Below, in pieces: positions 31,601 through 44,700 of a DNA stretch of 64,000 bases (its first letter is position 1; every line of letters begins with the position of its first letter). The notes under the pieces are model-generated. The model ran no database searches and was not told the origin of the DNA. It worked only from the letters and a program-made list of their open reading frames with translations. The stretch comes from Paramacrobiotus metropolitanus (lineage: Eukaryota; Tardigrada; Eutardigrada; Parachela; Macrobiotidae): positions 372,001-436,000 of the forward strand of contig NW_026570243.1 in the NCBI RefSeq assembly GCF_019649055.1. Direction: 5' to 3'. A program made the position numbers and the translations under genes.

Positions 31601-32368
31601 ATATACATGATTTTTATTTTACCGCATTCTGAAAAGTTTACTCAGAATGGAATGCAGTTTTTGCCCTTTTACGCGGTTAAACATTATGCGGCGCAAACAT
31701 TTTTTCATATAATGATATTTATCTTAATAATCTATTTTATATAGTAATATTAAGTTCATCGCCAGAATTCATACAGGTTGGTAATCAACCAGTAACTATG
31801 TGGCTTAGCCGAAGCTACAAATAGCTTTGAAACCGGTAATGTTCGGTTTGTCTTATCATTTGTGTAAGTGTGTATACAAAGTTTTAACGTGGCTGACTTT
31901 TCGCCGATTTCTTTTTTTTTTACATTGTAATGTGTTGTACTCGTACTTACTCTCTATACTCCCATCTATTAAGCTGCCACTTTGAAATGTTAATTTACAC
32001 TTTTCTGTCAAAATTTCTGTTCTCTCTAATAATTATGTGATATGACGCAGATACCATACATATCCTTCCCATTACCAAAACCAGCACAACGAGTAAAATT
32101 AAACATTTGGTAAAATTGAGCATTTTTGAAATTTATCGGTAAAAAATATAGTTTGGCAAGTATTTTGGCCATATATTGACAAACTTAATATGATCTGCTC
32201 TGGCGCCAAATATTTTTAACGGGAACGCCTTGTCGCCGCAGCATTGTTTATCGGCACAGTAAAAGGAATAATAAACAAAACAGCTGTTGTTTCTCAAGAG
32301 TTATCAGGCAGAATAGTCACAGCTAATGAAGCCCGGTTCGGTCAATTGTTACAGATTCATTAGCTATT
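28610..32368. other. 3.8-kb AT-rich intergenic region
   Basis: Divergent spacer between the GTPase (minus) and the rhomboid gene (plus). A minus-strand frame at 29178-29729 starts with a plausible signal peptide but could not be extended or recognised. TACGAGTA/TACTCGTA octamers occur at 28259 and 31938. The rhomboid promoter must lie near the right end. No tRNA or other RNA gene is visible. Confidence 0.45.
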
Positions 32369-35089
32369 ATGGAGAGGAGTTTATATAAATTTCTTCTATG
32401 GCGGAAACAAAGTGGCGACGACATTCACATGTCGGATGATAACACTGACGATGAATTCGGATTTATCAAGCCGACCATTGAGCATAACAAGCACACTATT
32501 GTCCAGAAAGTCGTTAGGAAAGCCGTGAAGGAAGTTCTGGTTGAAGATGGGCTTAGCGGATATTACGCGGATAATTATCGATGTCGACCCCCTCCGGTCT
32601 TCCTCATTGCTGTCAGCATTACAGAGGTACAGCAAATGTCCTGGATGGTTGATAAATTCGTATCTTTATAAAAATATCATCCTGGATTTCGTTAGCGGAG
32701 CTACTTTTGCGCCAATCTCGGTTACTTATTAAAAATTAAGGATCCATTTTATAATGTGTGATACATTTTATGATCTGTTATTCTAAATCACATGAACTCG
32801 TATACAATAACTGTTTACCATTTTCTTATAAATAGGAGTATAATAATTATAGTAGTGTAATAAAATAGTAATGTAGTCTTGACGAAAAAAAGGTTAAAAA
32901 AATTGAAAAATATGTTATAACATAGTTTGGTGGTAAACAGCTGATATTATTATATGACAAAAACACTTTACGAAAGGTGTATTTGCAAAATACTCGCAGT
33001 TTTTATTAACCGAAAGGGTCAGTTGGAATTATAACAAATTTTATGTGATGTTGGCATATGCCATAAACAATGATGACTTTACAATGCTTTCTGTATTTAT
33101 GGAATAAATACCGTACATTTAAAACTGACTGAGTTTATCCATAGCACATGTGTTTTCGTGTCGGCAGTGGTCAATGCTGACGTGCTCTGCTTTGTACGGT
33201 CACGCGCACTGGATTTGGCTTCTTTCTATACACGCATTAATAAAATTCATCCCAACAGGGCGCACATGAAATATAGATTATCGATTAGGAGCATATTGCA
33301 TTGAATCATTGACAAAAGCCATTAGTTTGACCGTTGGTCGGCGGTATATTGATTCGTCGCACTGGCTTTTGTCAGTGACCATTGAACAATCCATAAATTA
33401 CTCATGCTTTCGCCGATAAATTGCCCTGTAAGTTAAATAATCAACTATTTTCTTTCCAGCTTGCCGTATTTATCTACTATGGAATTGTGATGGGAAGCGT
33501 GTCGACAATTGGGCCTGTTCCCATCGATAGCCCGTTTATTTATCGTCCTGACCGGCGACTGGAAATCTGGCGATTCATTACATATTCCTTTCTGCATGCC
33601 GGGTACGAGCTGTGTGCGCATAGCGAACAAACTACATAATTTTCAACTTTTATGGAGATGTTTTGAATGAGCGACGCATCAAATCCATTAACCGCCCGTA
33701 TTCACATACAGAGTCCCACATGTGGGAAAATTAAAAATAATTCTCACATATGGGAAAGTTTGCAAAGATGCTTAGCAAATAATTTGGTAACATGTACAGC
33801 TTTATAATACAGTAAAATTTTCTTTGTGCATAACGCAGAACTCACAAATACAGTTCAGATAATGTTTTTTTTTCATGGCGGTATGAGCTTCTTATTATTA
33901 TGCTGATCGTTTTGACAATGGTGTACAGTGCACGTTATATACATCATGTACATTCAGACAGATTATTATGGTTTTGCAATTTATTTATTTGACTTTTGGT
34001 GTTTTTCTTACAGGTGGTTTCATTTAGTTTTCAATATTATTATCCAAATTTTTGTGGGACTTCCACTGGAAATGGTCCATGGAAATTTTCGCATCGGCAT
34101 AATATATCTTTCCGGTGTTTTAGCAGGTCAGCGCGCATTTTATTTCTGCGTCTATGTTGTATCTCGTACAAATTTGCGAATACTGTTATAATATAGTATT
34201 CGCAAACTATACTTTTAGAAAACTAGGTATATACGTACTTTATTCAACATGTTGAATGCTATTAAAAATTAAGACATCACCCAGGAAAATTTAGATAGAG
34301 ACATACAGTTTATTAGCTGGATGGTATCAGTTTGTGGCTCACTTGCAAGTTTTGCAATTAAAAGCATCTACCAAATCAAATTCGTTATTTATAATGTACT
34401 ATTGCAAATTATGGGTAAACATACGGTATGATATATTTTCGATTTATGATTAATCTTGTAAATTAAAATTCGTATCAGATGACTACATAATCAGGAAAAC
34501 TAATACCAGTGTCAGTTACATTAGTCATGCCCTATAATTTGAGACGATAGTGTGATTTACGTGTGAATAATCTGCAGGATCACTGGGCACATCGGTATTT
34601 GATCCGGATGTTTACCTGGTCGGCGCCTCGGGAGGTGTATACGCCCTGTTATCCGCCCACCTGGCCAACATACTCCTGGTAAAATTTGACTTGTATTTCT
34701 CTCTGACTTCCTGTTGACCATAGGCTAATAAAGCCATTTGTTCCCATTGACATGCTTTTATATTTTAGAATCGCACACAAATGGAATTGCCGCTGTTGCG
34801 CATGATCGGCGTGCTGCTGGTGGCCAGTTGCGTATTGGGAGTGGCTATTTGGGATCGCTACGCCGCCGAGCCAACACCCATGCCCATTTCCTATATTGCC
34901 CATATTATGGGCACGCTTTCGGGAATTTGCATGGGACTGATTGTATTAAAGCATTTTGATCAGAAGTTATCGTGGAGTATAGCCTGGTGGATTGCGGTAT
35001 TTGTTTATTTGGCTTTTGTGGTTTTCACGGTATTGTGGAATGTCTGTATTATCGAATCAAATAATGGTGGTTTACCATACAGAGCTTGA
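32369..35089 (+). CDS. Rhomboid-family intramembrane ser protease (RHBDL type), 311 aa
   Basis: Secretase-class rhomboid, a polytopic serine protease that cleaves transmembrane substrates such as EGF-family ligands. Five exons: 32369-32626, 33460-33602, 34014-34126, 34578-34678 and 34769-35089, 936 nt in frame. The N-terminal 75 residues are cytosolic and acidic, then [20 protein letters not shown] opens the membrane core. [19 protein letters not shown] carries the loop-1/TM2 His and Asn, GASGG contains the catalytic Ser189, and YIAHIMGT the catalytic His250, so the dyad is intact. It matches Drosophila Rhomboid and vertebrate RHBDL1-3 in order and spacing. No EF-hand N-terminal domain as in RHBDL3 is seen. 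The protein ends soon after the last membrane helix ([12 protein letters not shown]). Confidence 0.95.
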
Positions 35090-36624
35090 TGGTAAATAAC
35101 AACTGTCATGTTTTGCAGAATTATTTACACTCGTATGGCAAATTTTCTCGAATTTTTGCAGTTCTCGTTACTGTTCGTAAGACAGAAATTTACCGATAAT
35201 CAGAAACAAAATGAAGTTGACTTCAGATCAACTCTTCGTAAAGCTTCGGTACTTACTTGCCGGGTGGCCATTATCATCAGCCTAACGTTTTCTGTTCACA
35301 CTGCCTGAATTCAGGACATTTTAAAGACATCTGAAAGAATAAGTATTCAGTATTTTGTCGGTTGCTAGATCATCAGTTTTTCCTAGCAACAGATACCTAA
35401 CCGTTTACCAAGGTCAAATGCACAATTTATGCGTAAATGTTTACAGCCAGCCAGTATCTACCGGGGCATTTTTAAGTTGAAAAAATGCACATAACAAGTT
35501 AACAACCTGTAATTTTTCAGGTTGCTAACTTGCTACGTGCATTTTTTCAACTTGAAAAATACCCCGGTAGATACTGTGCTGCTGCCGGGGCAGCAGTTTA
35601 AACTGGAAACAAAGATAATTTACTTATTTTTATAGAACATAATCTGGTAGAGACTTTCTGCGGGTGATATCATAGATTTGTGACTAATTATAAGGTACGT
35701 ACTAGTGACCCTTCTTCGTATCATTGTACTCTATGTATAGTTCGGTCTGCAAAACAAGTACAACATTGCATCCGTTTTTCGGCACTCCTATGGCAATTGT
35801 AAGCAATTGTAAACACCATGCTTGAGCTACAGCTATTATGACAAACAATAAAATATAAAATTTGGCAAAATAGTATTATAACTTTATGCCGAAACAAGAA
35901 AATTACGTACTGTACTCAAATTTCAAAAAGATGTGCATTTGACGAAGTAAGTACTTATGTACCGTACTGTACTATTAGATTATCCTCCGTGCTTGTAGAA
36001 AACTTTAAAGCACCGCTAGCGCTACGTACGAGTACAATTAACATGCGAGCTCGTTACACCGCTCCATACATTAACAATACCTTCATGCAGAGTGTATTGT
36101 ATTGTACAACATATAGATATGTAACATAAAAATATTGTACATCGCACCTCGTGTTACTTACAAATAAATACATTTACTGTATTGCTTACATTAAAAATGT
36201 TAACGATCAACATTATTTTTTCTTTTAAAAATTAATGTTAAATAATATGTAAGACCATCAGAATTCACCTGCAGCAAAACACTATTTTAGTAAAGATTTT
36301 TGGAAACGGTATGGTATATGTAAATACCATATTGTGCATGGAAGTACACTGTGCATGGAGTGACACTGCTTACAATCAGTAAATCGATGTTACGCGCATC
36401 AAATTTTCTTTTCATATACCATGAATGCGGCCAAGGATCATACTTGGATTCCTGTTAAATGGCTTTGTTATCAATTACCTACTTAACAAACCAAAGAACC
36501 TTTAGAAAGATAACATGAGCCCAGCGCAAGAGCCGCTTTTCCCAAGATAGACTTTGCACTGCGCATACTGTACCGCGGTGTGGAATCTTAATGCATCGGT
36601 TTTGCTCCCATTACATCTTTCATA
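35090..36624. other. Intergenic region with a long hairpin
   Basis: No coding frame. It holds the rhomboid 3' UTR, the hairpin at 35453-35575, a TACGAGTA copy at 36027 and the presumed Rab promoter. GC content rises sharply at about 36500 where the Rab 5' region begins. Confidence 0.5.
35453..35575. repeat. Long near-perfect hairpin (57-bp arms, 8-nt loop)
   Basis: Left arm 35453-35509 begins AGTATCTACCGGGG; right arm 35518-35575 ends CCCCGGTAGATACT. The loop is TAATTTTT. Only a few mismatches or bulges interrupt the stem. It could be a foldback element remnant or the source of a structured RNA; I see no mature small-RNA hallmark to choose between these. Confidence 0.85.
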
Positions 36625-37584
36625 ATGTCGGGACCTGGAGCAGGAGGATGTCGTGTGAACGCCGCCCTCCAGCAGCCCTATGCATCGGCCAGTGCCCTTC
36701 ACAGCAGTACCCATGCGCGCGGTGACTATTCCCGTGCGGGCGGTGAGCGCCCCTCGGGACGGGGTTCCAGTCGTCCGCCTGTGCACGATGAACACAAAAC
36801 CTCTTCCACGCTGCCAAGAAACTCCCTTCCCGGCAGTAAAGACATGGGGCGCGCCGTCTCCACCCCGGGAACCGTGACCCCTGCTAATATCTCGACGTCG
36901 CTGCGTTCCTCGTCGCTGATTGGTCTGGCGGCCAACTATGCCTTGCCCACGGACGAAATCCACATGAAGATCATGATGGTCGGTGACACCGCGGTGGGAA
37001 AAACCAGTATTGTGCGGCGCATTGTGGAAGACGCCTTTACCTACCAGGAAAACGCCACCGTAGGGTTGGACTTTAAGATCCGCCGGATGGTGGTCGATAG
37101 TACGCAAGTGCGCCTGCAGATTTGGGATACGGCCGGACAGGAGCGTTTTCAGTCGATTACGACGCAGTACTTTAACCGGGCGCACGGATTCTTTTTAGTC
37201 TATGATATCACGAATGAACGGAGTTTTCGCAACTGCGACAAATGGATGCACGAGATCCGGCAGAAAGGTCAAGCCAACGTGGAGATTATTCTCCTGGCCA
37301 ATAAGTGTGACCGGGAGGAGGAGCGAAAAGTCCCACGGGAAGCCGGAATGGACTTTGCTAAAAAGCATGGCTTGGTTTCGTGGGAGATCTCAGCGCAGAG
37401 TAATACGCAAATTGAGAGAGCGTTCGTGGAGCTCATGCGAAAAATCATCGACCGGCGGAAGCATGAGCTAGAAGAAAATGCACGGAATATGGAGTTTAGT
37501 AACAGCTATACACTGCTGCAAGGGTCGGGATCCCATACAAATTTTCAGAATTTACAAAAACGGTGTTGCAATACGGTAACATAG
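36625..37584 (+). CDS. Rab-family small GTPase with long N-terminal extension, 319 aa, intronless
   Basis: Vesicle-trafficking GTPase encoded in a single exon, unlike most genes here. Residues 1-110 are low-complexity, Ser/Gly/Arg-rich and likely disordered. The G domain begins at EIHMKIMMVGDTAVGKTS (P-loop), then ATVGLDF, WDTAGQERF (G3), LLANKCD (G4) and EISAQ (G5, where SAK is usual). RabF-like stretches IRRMVVD, IWDTAGQERFQS and YDITNERSF support Rab. The C terminus reads RCCNTVT; Rabs normally end in CC, CxC or CCxx(x), so prenylation of a CC followed by four residues would be atypical. Long N-terminal extensions occur in Rab26-like proteins, but subfamily assignment is not secure. An AATAAA lies 180 bp downstream (37764). 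Confidence 0.92.
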   Translation: MSGPGAGGCRVNAALQQPYASASALHSSTHARGDYSRAGGERPSGRGSSRPPVHDEHKTSSTLPRNSLPGSKDMGRAVSTPGTVTPANISTSLRSSSLIGLAANYALPTDEIHMKIMMVGDTAVGKTSIVRRIVEDAFTYQENATVGLDFKIRRMVVDSTQVRLQIWDTAGQERFQSITTQYFNRAHGFFLVYDITNERSFRNCDKWMHEIRQKGQANVEIILLANKCDREEERKVPREAGMDFAKKHGLVSWEISAQSNTQIERAFVELMRKIIDRRKHELEENARNMEFSNSYTLLQGSGSHTNFQNLQKRCCNTVT

Positions 37585-38061
37585 TTTGCTTACGCAACTG
37601 TAAAAGACATTTCTTTATTTGCAGTTGCGGGAATAAAAACAAAAAATACATTGGTTTTCGACCATTTTACAGAATTTCGCTTATTATTCATATGTACACT
37701 GACATCACCATTGACCTTCACCTTATGATAAGTAAAATTAATATACAATGGTATAAATTAGGCAATAAATAAACCTAAAAATTAGCGGCATCGATATTAT
37801 CACAAACCATTATTAACTGTATTTCAACGACGGAGGTATTATTGATCGAGTGAAAATTGACACGTTTTTAAGAGCGAGGTCCGCAAACATATTGTTATCT
37901 GTCATTACTGCTAAGTAATGCAAATCTGCTATAAACGCAGAGAACGATTAAGAAATTGAACAGCATTGGAAACACAAAATTTGTTTTCGATGTATAGATA
38001 GGCGTTGACGCTGGGAACCGGAAATCGAAGGAATAAAACCGCAAGGTTATTTTACAGGGGC

Positions 38062-40617
38062 TTAATGATGCTCATTGAGCATGGGACGGGCTTGGCGGGC
38101 TTGGCAGGCAGCAGTGTCAATGAAGTACTGTCTGGTCTGGAACCACAAGCTGCAAAAAATTACCGCTTTGACGTCATCACGATTCACGGCTCATTATCGA
38201 AAAATGACAGAAATGTTTTCGTCCTTACTTATATTTGAAATGGTTTGATTGGACAAACGATTCACAGTCATCTTTCAGCGACCAGAATGATTCTGATTCG
38301 CGAGCGGCGGGAGTATAATTCACAATAACAAAACACTTGTAGTAGCCTTCCGGAGCACCGTGATCTGCATCCATGCAATACAATGTAAAAATGGTTTGAA
38401 TAAAAACAAATAGATTTTTTTATCATTTTTATAATGTTTTCTCGTATATACTTAGATCTGACTTTTTCAGTTTATCGCCTTTTTTTTAATTTTTAACATT
38501 CTCTTAAATCGGTAAAGTCAATGCATTATGCAGTTATTTACAGTGCTTTATAATTCCGGCATACTATAAAATGGCCAAAATCAACAAAAGTATCACGTGT
38601 CGTAGAATATTTTAAAAGCACTTCTTTAAGTTTTTGTCATACCTGACGTAGTCATTGTCGGCTTTATGGACACCTCAATGTATCCTTGCTGGAACTATTG
38701 CAAAACAGTTCAATTTTTGTTTTCGTTTGGCGGTTGTCTACGTTTACTCGTACGATTACTAACTGTACTTACATCTGTGGTTTTTCCACACAGTTCTGCA
38801 GTGACAATCTTTTGGATTGAAATTTTATTATTATTTGCCGTGCTGTCGTAAGTTCCATTGTAAATCTGCTGGAATCCTGAAAGATTTTCTGGCAGAAGGG
38901 TCATGTTATGGTGGATCACGGCTTGTCCGGCAGATTTATTATTATTCATAGGCACACCTACAATACAAAGTGGTAAGTAATAAATAAATTACTGTACAGT
39001 TATGGAGTTTTTTAATACAAATTATAATTATTAGAGTAATATCCACAATTTTATATCTTTTGATAGGACCACAAATACTTTTTTATTTCGCATGTGTATG
39101 GTAGCGCACATATTTAAATAGGCTAACTTAAATGATATTTTAAATAATTGTATGCCAGTCTAAACAGCCGCCTTACTGGAAACCGGCATATCTCCTTGAG
39201 CAAGCACCGCTTCTTCGTTGGGAGCAATTACTGGAGGTGGTGATCCGCTGAATTCATAGTGAACAATTAAGTAATTGACAGTGCACAATACTACTCTGTT
39301 TAACTTAAAATACTAAAATTAAATGCTATAGAGAACAGAATCAGCAATAGAATTGTGGTATAATGGTTATCAGCTTAACACAACACCAAATTACGGTACA
39401 GTGCGTTATATAACCACGATATGCCATAATTATTTAGCCTACTCGGATAATAGACGTGATAGATGTAAATTGCTTACACAATGTATTTGACAGAGATCGC
39501 AAGCGGTTGATCGATAACTGCCGATGCATTATCAACACACTGCATCTGGAAATCCCCGAATTTGATTTCGATCCTCCAGTTCCGTGAGATGAAGACTTTA
39601 CTGGGGTCACTCTCCACCGCCGGTATGGAAGTGACGGCCGGATCCAGAATTGTCCCGGCCGGCAGTTGTGCATTGATAGGCCCGTCGCGGAATGCATTCG
39701 GACCTTCCGATCCCAGCGGCAGCAAAAACGCATCCTCATACCCGGCAACCGCAGTGGGTACTCTGGCAACATCGACAGCCGGTTTACTAGTAGTGATGGT
39801 GTTGCCGGTGAAGTTAACCACTACCGGAGCAAAGGTCACATTGTTTGGAGCGAAAGTAAACAATGTGGAGTTCAATATCCCAGTAGTTCCCACGGAGGTA
39901 TTACTGAGAAAGGGCATGGCGGTGGTGTTAATGGGATCATTGTGAAAGGCAAATGGAGCGGCGGTAATGGATGAGCTGTGCTCGAACGTTACGTTAACAA
40001 CTGAGTTCTGGGGCACCGCGATGACCATTACCGGACGATCGGGAACCGTATCGTTAGCTGATTTCACGTCTCGAACCACCTGGCAATTAAGTTTATAGAC
40101 CGAACTGAATATTTTTCTTGAAAAATATAGATTTAACTATTGTTAGGGATTTGCTAAACATGCAGCTCCACAGTTTTATCTATCAAACATTCGTTTTATC
40201 TATACATATGTAATAAAGTGCAAGCAAGTATCGTACATAAATAATACAATTGCGCTATAAATGTACGCTGCAGCACTTTATTACATAATAAACGGCACAT
40301 AATAACAATAACAGCAGCATGACTGCAGATAGCAATAGATCCTCAATGTGCTAAATAAATATAAATACGTATTGAGCTGAAGAAGCTAGTATAAATTGAA
40401 AGAGCTTCTTTGGGACATGCACAGTATTACAATAAACCTTTTGCTTTTGTCTTTGTTAGTTATGCATAAGATATTAGAATGAAATTACATAAAATCCGCG
40501 CAACAATGCGAGTTCGACCCGAAGAATAACAATCAGATTTAATCATGGAGAATTACATAGATAATGGTCACTTACTGAGAACGCAGACAACAACAATATG
40601 CAGCATTTGGCTGACAT
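38062..40617 (-). CDS. Secreted N-glycoprotein, paralogue 1 of a tandem pair, 391 aa, unknown family
   Basis: Seven exons assembled in phase: 40576-40617, 39478-40079, 39177-39247, 38773-38957, 38643-38694, 38229-38364 and 38062-38149 (1176 nt). The first exon is just a signal peptide (MSAKCCILLLSAFS). Exon 2 is Thr/Val/Asn-rich with many N-glycosylation sequons (NDT, NVT, NTT, NTS, NST, NFT) and the motif RPVMVIAVPQNSVVNVT. The C-terminal half contains WRIEIKFGDFQM, SPPPVIAPNEE, ELCGKTTD, GYIEVSIKP, GYYKCFVIVNY, RESESFWSLKDDC and LWFQTRQYFIDTAAC. These align with the neighbour at 41749-46335 in sequence, four cysteines and intron phases. Probably extracellular (signal peptide and sequons). 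I recognise no described domain. Intron phases are 0,2,1,0,1,2. Confidence 0.8.
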
Positions 40618-41748
40618 TTTCGCTAATCAATATAAAGCACCTTCTTTACTTAAAAAATCAGCACCGACGGAGTAGCGAGCGCCTTAATAGAAGGAGAATC
40701 ACCTTTGGAAACCCTGCATCCGCGGTAGAGATATAATATCAAGTGTGTTAACTGGCAGAACGGTATATGACCATCGACAAAGATGCCTTGTTGTTGGTGT
40801 TTGAGTGTGTTTGCATCGATTTTTCGCCAGATCGTGGGAACATCCCCGTCGGCGTAATATTTATTCGCATCTCCTAATCAAGTGCTAATACTCTCTTGAA
40901 AGAGCCTCTCTACCTTGACAAGGTGTCATGCGAAATCGTTTCCGGTATTACTAGCCACCAACAATCGATTCTTATTTTTAGGGCTGATATGTACAGAATG
41001 AGTGCGCGTAATCCAGTCTGTATTCGCCGGTGTGGCACATTTTATATGCCCCACCTGGAAACGTGATTGCCTTGTTAATTTCCGCTCGACGTCGGGAACG
41101 AATTCCAGACCTCAACAATATTCAATTACTGGCAAGCATAATAAGGTCGTTTCGGTCAAAAAAATAAAAAATAGTAATTCAGTTACGCTTGCTAGAGATT
41201 TTTAGTGAATAGATCAAACTAATAATCTTTAACTAAAGAATTATGCGAAAATGATGTTGCTAATAATAACAAGAGGCATGCAAACACAAAGGAATTCACC
41301 GTTTGTTTTCGGATTAATTACCAGTATGTCTGTTTTTCTTTTTCTTATGTATTTCATAATAAAGATTTTCCTGCAGTGGAAGTTGGAAGCTTATGCACAA
41401 GCGTATCCTTTAATGCAAAGGTCACAGTCACATTATACTTTGTACAGTATGTACATAGTACATACACAGTTACGTCTGCGCAGAAGTAATATGAGCTAAT
41501 TTTCGCGGAAGTTCTTGTAGGCGCCAATAACAATAACAAAATATCATACAAAACCAGGCCCGCAGGAAAGACGAATTGCGTAATATATTTTGGCCAATAA
41601 TATGCGAATACTACACTATTCCAATGTTTGACGACATCCAAACGCTCAGAATAGTAGCATTGAATTCTCAGGAATGTTGGGATTTTTGTTCCGCATTAAT
41701 GTTTTGGTATCATGTTGTTTCACTCCGATCAACAGCGGAAATGGCAAG
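40618..41748. other. Spacer between the tandem paralogues
   Basis: 1.1 kb from the start codon of paralogue 1 to the stop codon of paralogue 2. It should hold the paralogue 1 promoter and the paralogue 2 3' UTR. No TATA box or coding frame of note. Confidence 0.5.
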
Positions 41749-44700
41749 TTATGCAAGGGCTTGAGAAGGTCGCTGCTGCTGGCACTGCGACCAATTGATA
41801 TTCCATTGTCGCACTTTGTACCATAATCTGAAAACATGAAATACAATTATTAACATGAAATACAATTAACGTGTATCTATATTACTATTAATTTTCGGTT
41901 TCTTCATGAACATAGAAACACAGAAAGCTAATGCGCAAGCCCTGCCATATTTTGCCGGTTAATAATTTGTATAGAAGTGCGGATTTACGCGGGCAGTATC
42001 ATGAAGTCTATCGTCAGACGATACACCAGCAGCTCCCTAAGGGAACAAAAGTAGACTACCAAAGCTAGGTAATTTCCCAGATTAACGGTGTTTTATTTGC
42101 TTATTAAAAGTTTGTCTTACTTGGCTGTGTTTACACCGGATGTCCCGGCACAAGGGAATGCCTCCGACCAAAACGCTTCGGACTCTCGCGGATAGGTTCG
42201 GATATTGAGGTTGATGGGGCAAGTATACTGGAGTGGGGTTACCGTTCCTAATGTAGGACAGTTTAATTAACTGATCGGTTGCATATATACTTGTAGATAT
42301 GCGTCTTTTACAAATGATACAGTATTGTCGAAAATTTAGGTTTAGCTTACCATTTCCAGAGGGCTTAATTTGTACTTGGAGAAGACCTTTCTGCAATATT
42401 AAAATTATGTAATTATAATACTATAAAAAATATGCATCTGTTTGTTTGTTGCCATATAGAGAACGGACAGATACAGAAACAGAGCAGACTTTTTAATTCT
42501 ATTACGTCATAAATGTATCTACAGATATATATCTGTGTGTAGGGTAATGTAAAAGGTAACGAGTGGTCTACTTACATCGGGGATTTGGCCACAAAGGTCA
42601 AGGCTAATGCTGTGCTGCAAGCTGGCTTTTTGAGAAAACGATCCGCTATACACTTGCTCATAATTTGTTGTTGACTCCGGAGCAAGAAGATGAGGATTAT
42701 TTGCTTCTAAAGTAAGACACAACATACATATACATTTTCTCGTAATTCTGCAAAAGAACCACAGGCTGCAACATAGTGTGTCCGTGTATAGACAGTTATC
42801 AACAATAATTTTGCAGCAGATAATTGCAGGTGTTCATAAATTTTGCATGTATAGGTTTATGCATGCAGCCATGGGGTTTTGCAAACTCGCACTCATATGC
42901 AAAATGATAAAAAACATGTTTGGACGAGAATTTGCTAACTTCGCAAAAGCTGAATGTTATGTTTACGATAATATTAAATTTGAGCGGCATAGTAAAAAAC
43001 ACGGATATTTGTTACAAAGTTTGAACTTCGGAAAGTGTGAATATGGCGCCGAATAAGCACTGCTGGTGTAAGTACTCTTACACAAGAATTGTGCGGACAA
43101 TGCACTGCCCTGATTTACCGATACCGCTAAATACTGTATCAGGCTATCAACATTTCACTTACGCATTGGTGTAACGTCTTTGCCGAGAAGGGCTGCCGTT
43201 TCCGCCATTACTGGAGGCAAAGCACCGCTGCAAAAATTTCCAAATGATTATAATTATTGAGGAAGTTCCTGTTTTGCATTACTCATCGCTTCGTGAATAG
43301 CATTACGCTTTACGCAAAACCAATAGCTACGGCAGGAAGCGAAAACAATTTATGCGGTAGAAACACTTCTGTATAGCTAAAGATCGAGCGTAAGTATGTA
43401 ATATTAATATACAGATATGCATATAATAATTATGCGAGATGAATTTATATTTATTTGTATATACACGTTATGCAGGTTAACGTAAATGTTGTATAACATA
43501 TTTTTGACCTTTCGTAATTAAGGCAGCATTTATCAGTATGTTTTGCATCCGATAAAAATTTGGCATAAATGTGCACACAAAATCAGCGAACATTTGCATA
43601 TACTTTGTATCACATTTCTTTATTTTCTTGACTGCGATGGTTGTGCGCCATTGCTTATAATATATCCTGTATTAAGTTACAGACTTTTTTGTACTCACGC
43701 AGTCAGATTGACAAGCACTTCACCGCTCTGCCCTTCAGCATTGCTCAGCTCAAAATCAACAACTTGTAATTCAAATCCTAACAACACAGATTCACCCGGT
43801 TAAATGGCTGATACACACAAACAAACATTGGACATAATATATTTGTATACACGGATATCACAGCGCGTTTATTGTGTGGTAGAAGTATTGGACATACTGT
43901 GATTCTGCTGGATGAGATCACCAGACGGCTGCGTCTGGTTGGACACCGGCACCTGCTGAACCATCTTCGTCTCGCCACTGCCCACTGGCAAAGATGCAAT
44001 AGGAATGGGGATAGCGCCCGGGATGGCGGCTAATTGTTCCTTGTTGGTGATGTTGCCGGCTCCCACTGGCAGAATGACCGGAATATCGACACCGTGATCG
44101 GCCTGGGACACCGGTGGAGACTGCGCTACCACGGCGGCATTGCTGGCATTGTTACCGCTGACATCGGTGGCGGTGGCGTTGGTGACAGCAATGTTGGACG
44201 GCGCGGAAGCACTGGCATTCGACGCGACAGCATTGGCGTCTAAGGCGTTATTGGAACCGATAGCTGCCATTGGTACAGCAACTGCTTTTACTTCCGGTTC
44301 CGCCTAAAAAATTGCGCAAGATTAACTGCTGCCAGCTTTGCAAGCGGAAGAAATGTTAGGCTTTAACAGCACATTAATAATACTCTAAATTCTGAAAATG
44401 GTAAACTTAAAACTTAATGTTTATGAGATAAAAAATTAAATTGGTAAACTTAATGTTTATGAGATAAAAAATTAACAAGCTTTTAACATCAAAACCGCGT
44501 CGCACTGTTTTGAAATTCTAACAATTTCCTGTAAACGCGCATGCAAAATTATTATGATACTTAATCCTATGTTTTAACAATTGATTCTAAAAGTTTTTTA
44601 AAGTAGTTCTAATGCTTCTGATTAATTATAAAGAACATTATTCTACGAAATATTATACTCGTACAAATAAAAATAAAATATTTTTAAAAAATTCTGTAAA

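Noticed and set aside
38005-38238. Plus-strand 77-codon frame
   Set aside because: It is antisense to the last two exons of glycoprotein paralogue 1, which are supported by homology and intron phase.
39562-39945. Plus-strand 127-codon frame, and similar long plus-strand frames at 45391-46100
   Set aside because: Antisense shadows of the glycoprotein exons, caused by their GC-rich, Ala/Val/Thr-rich codons.
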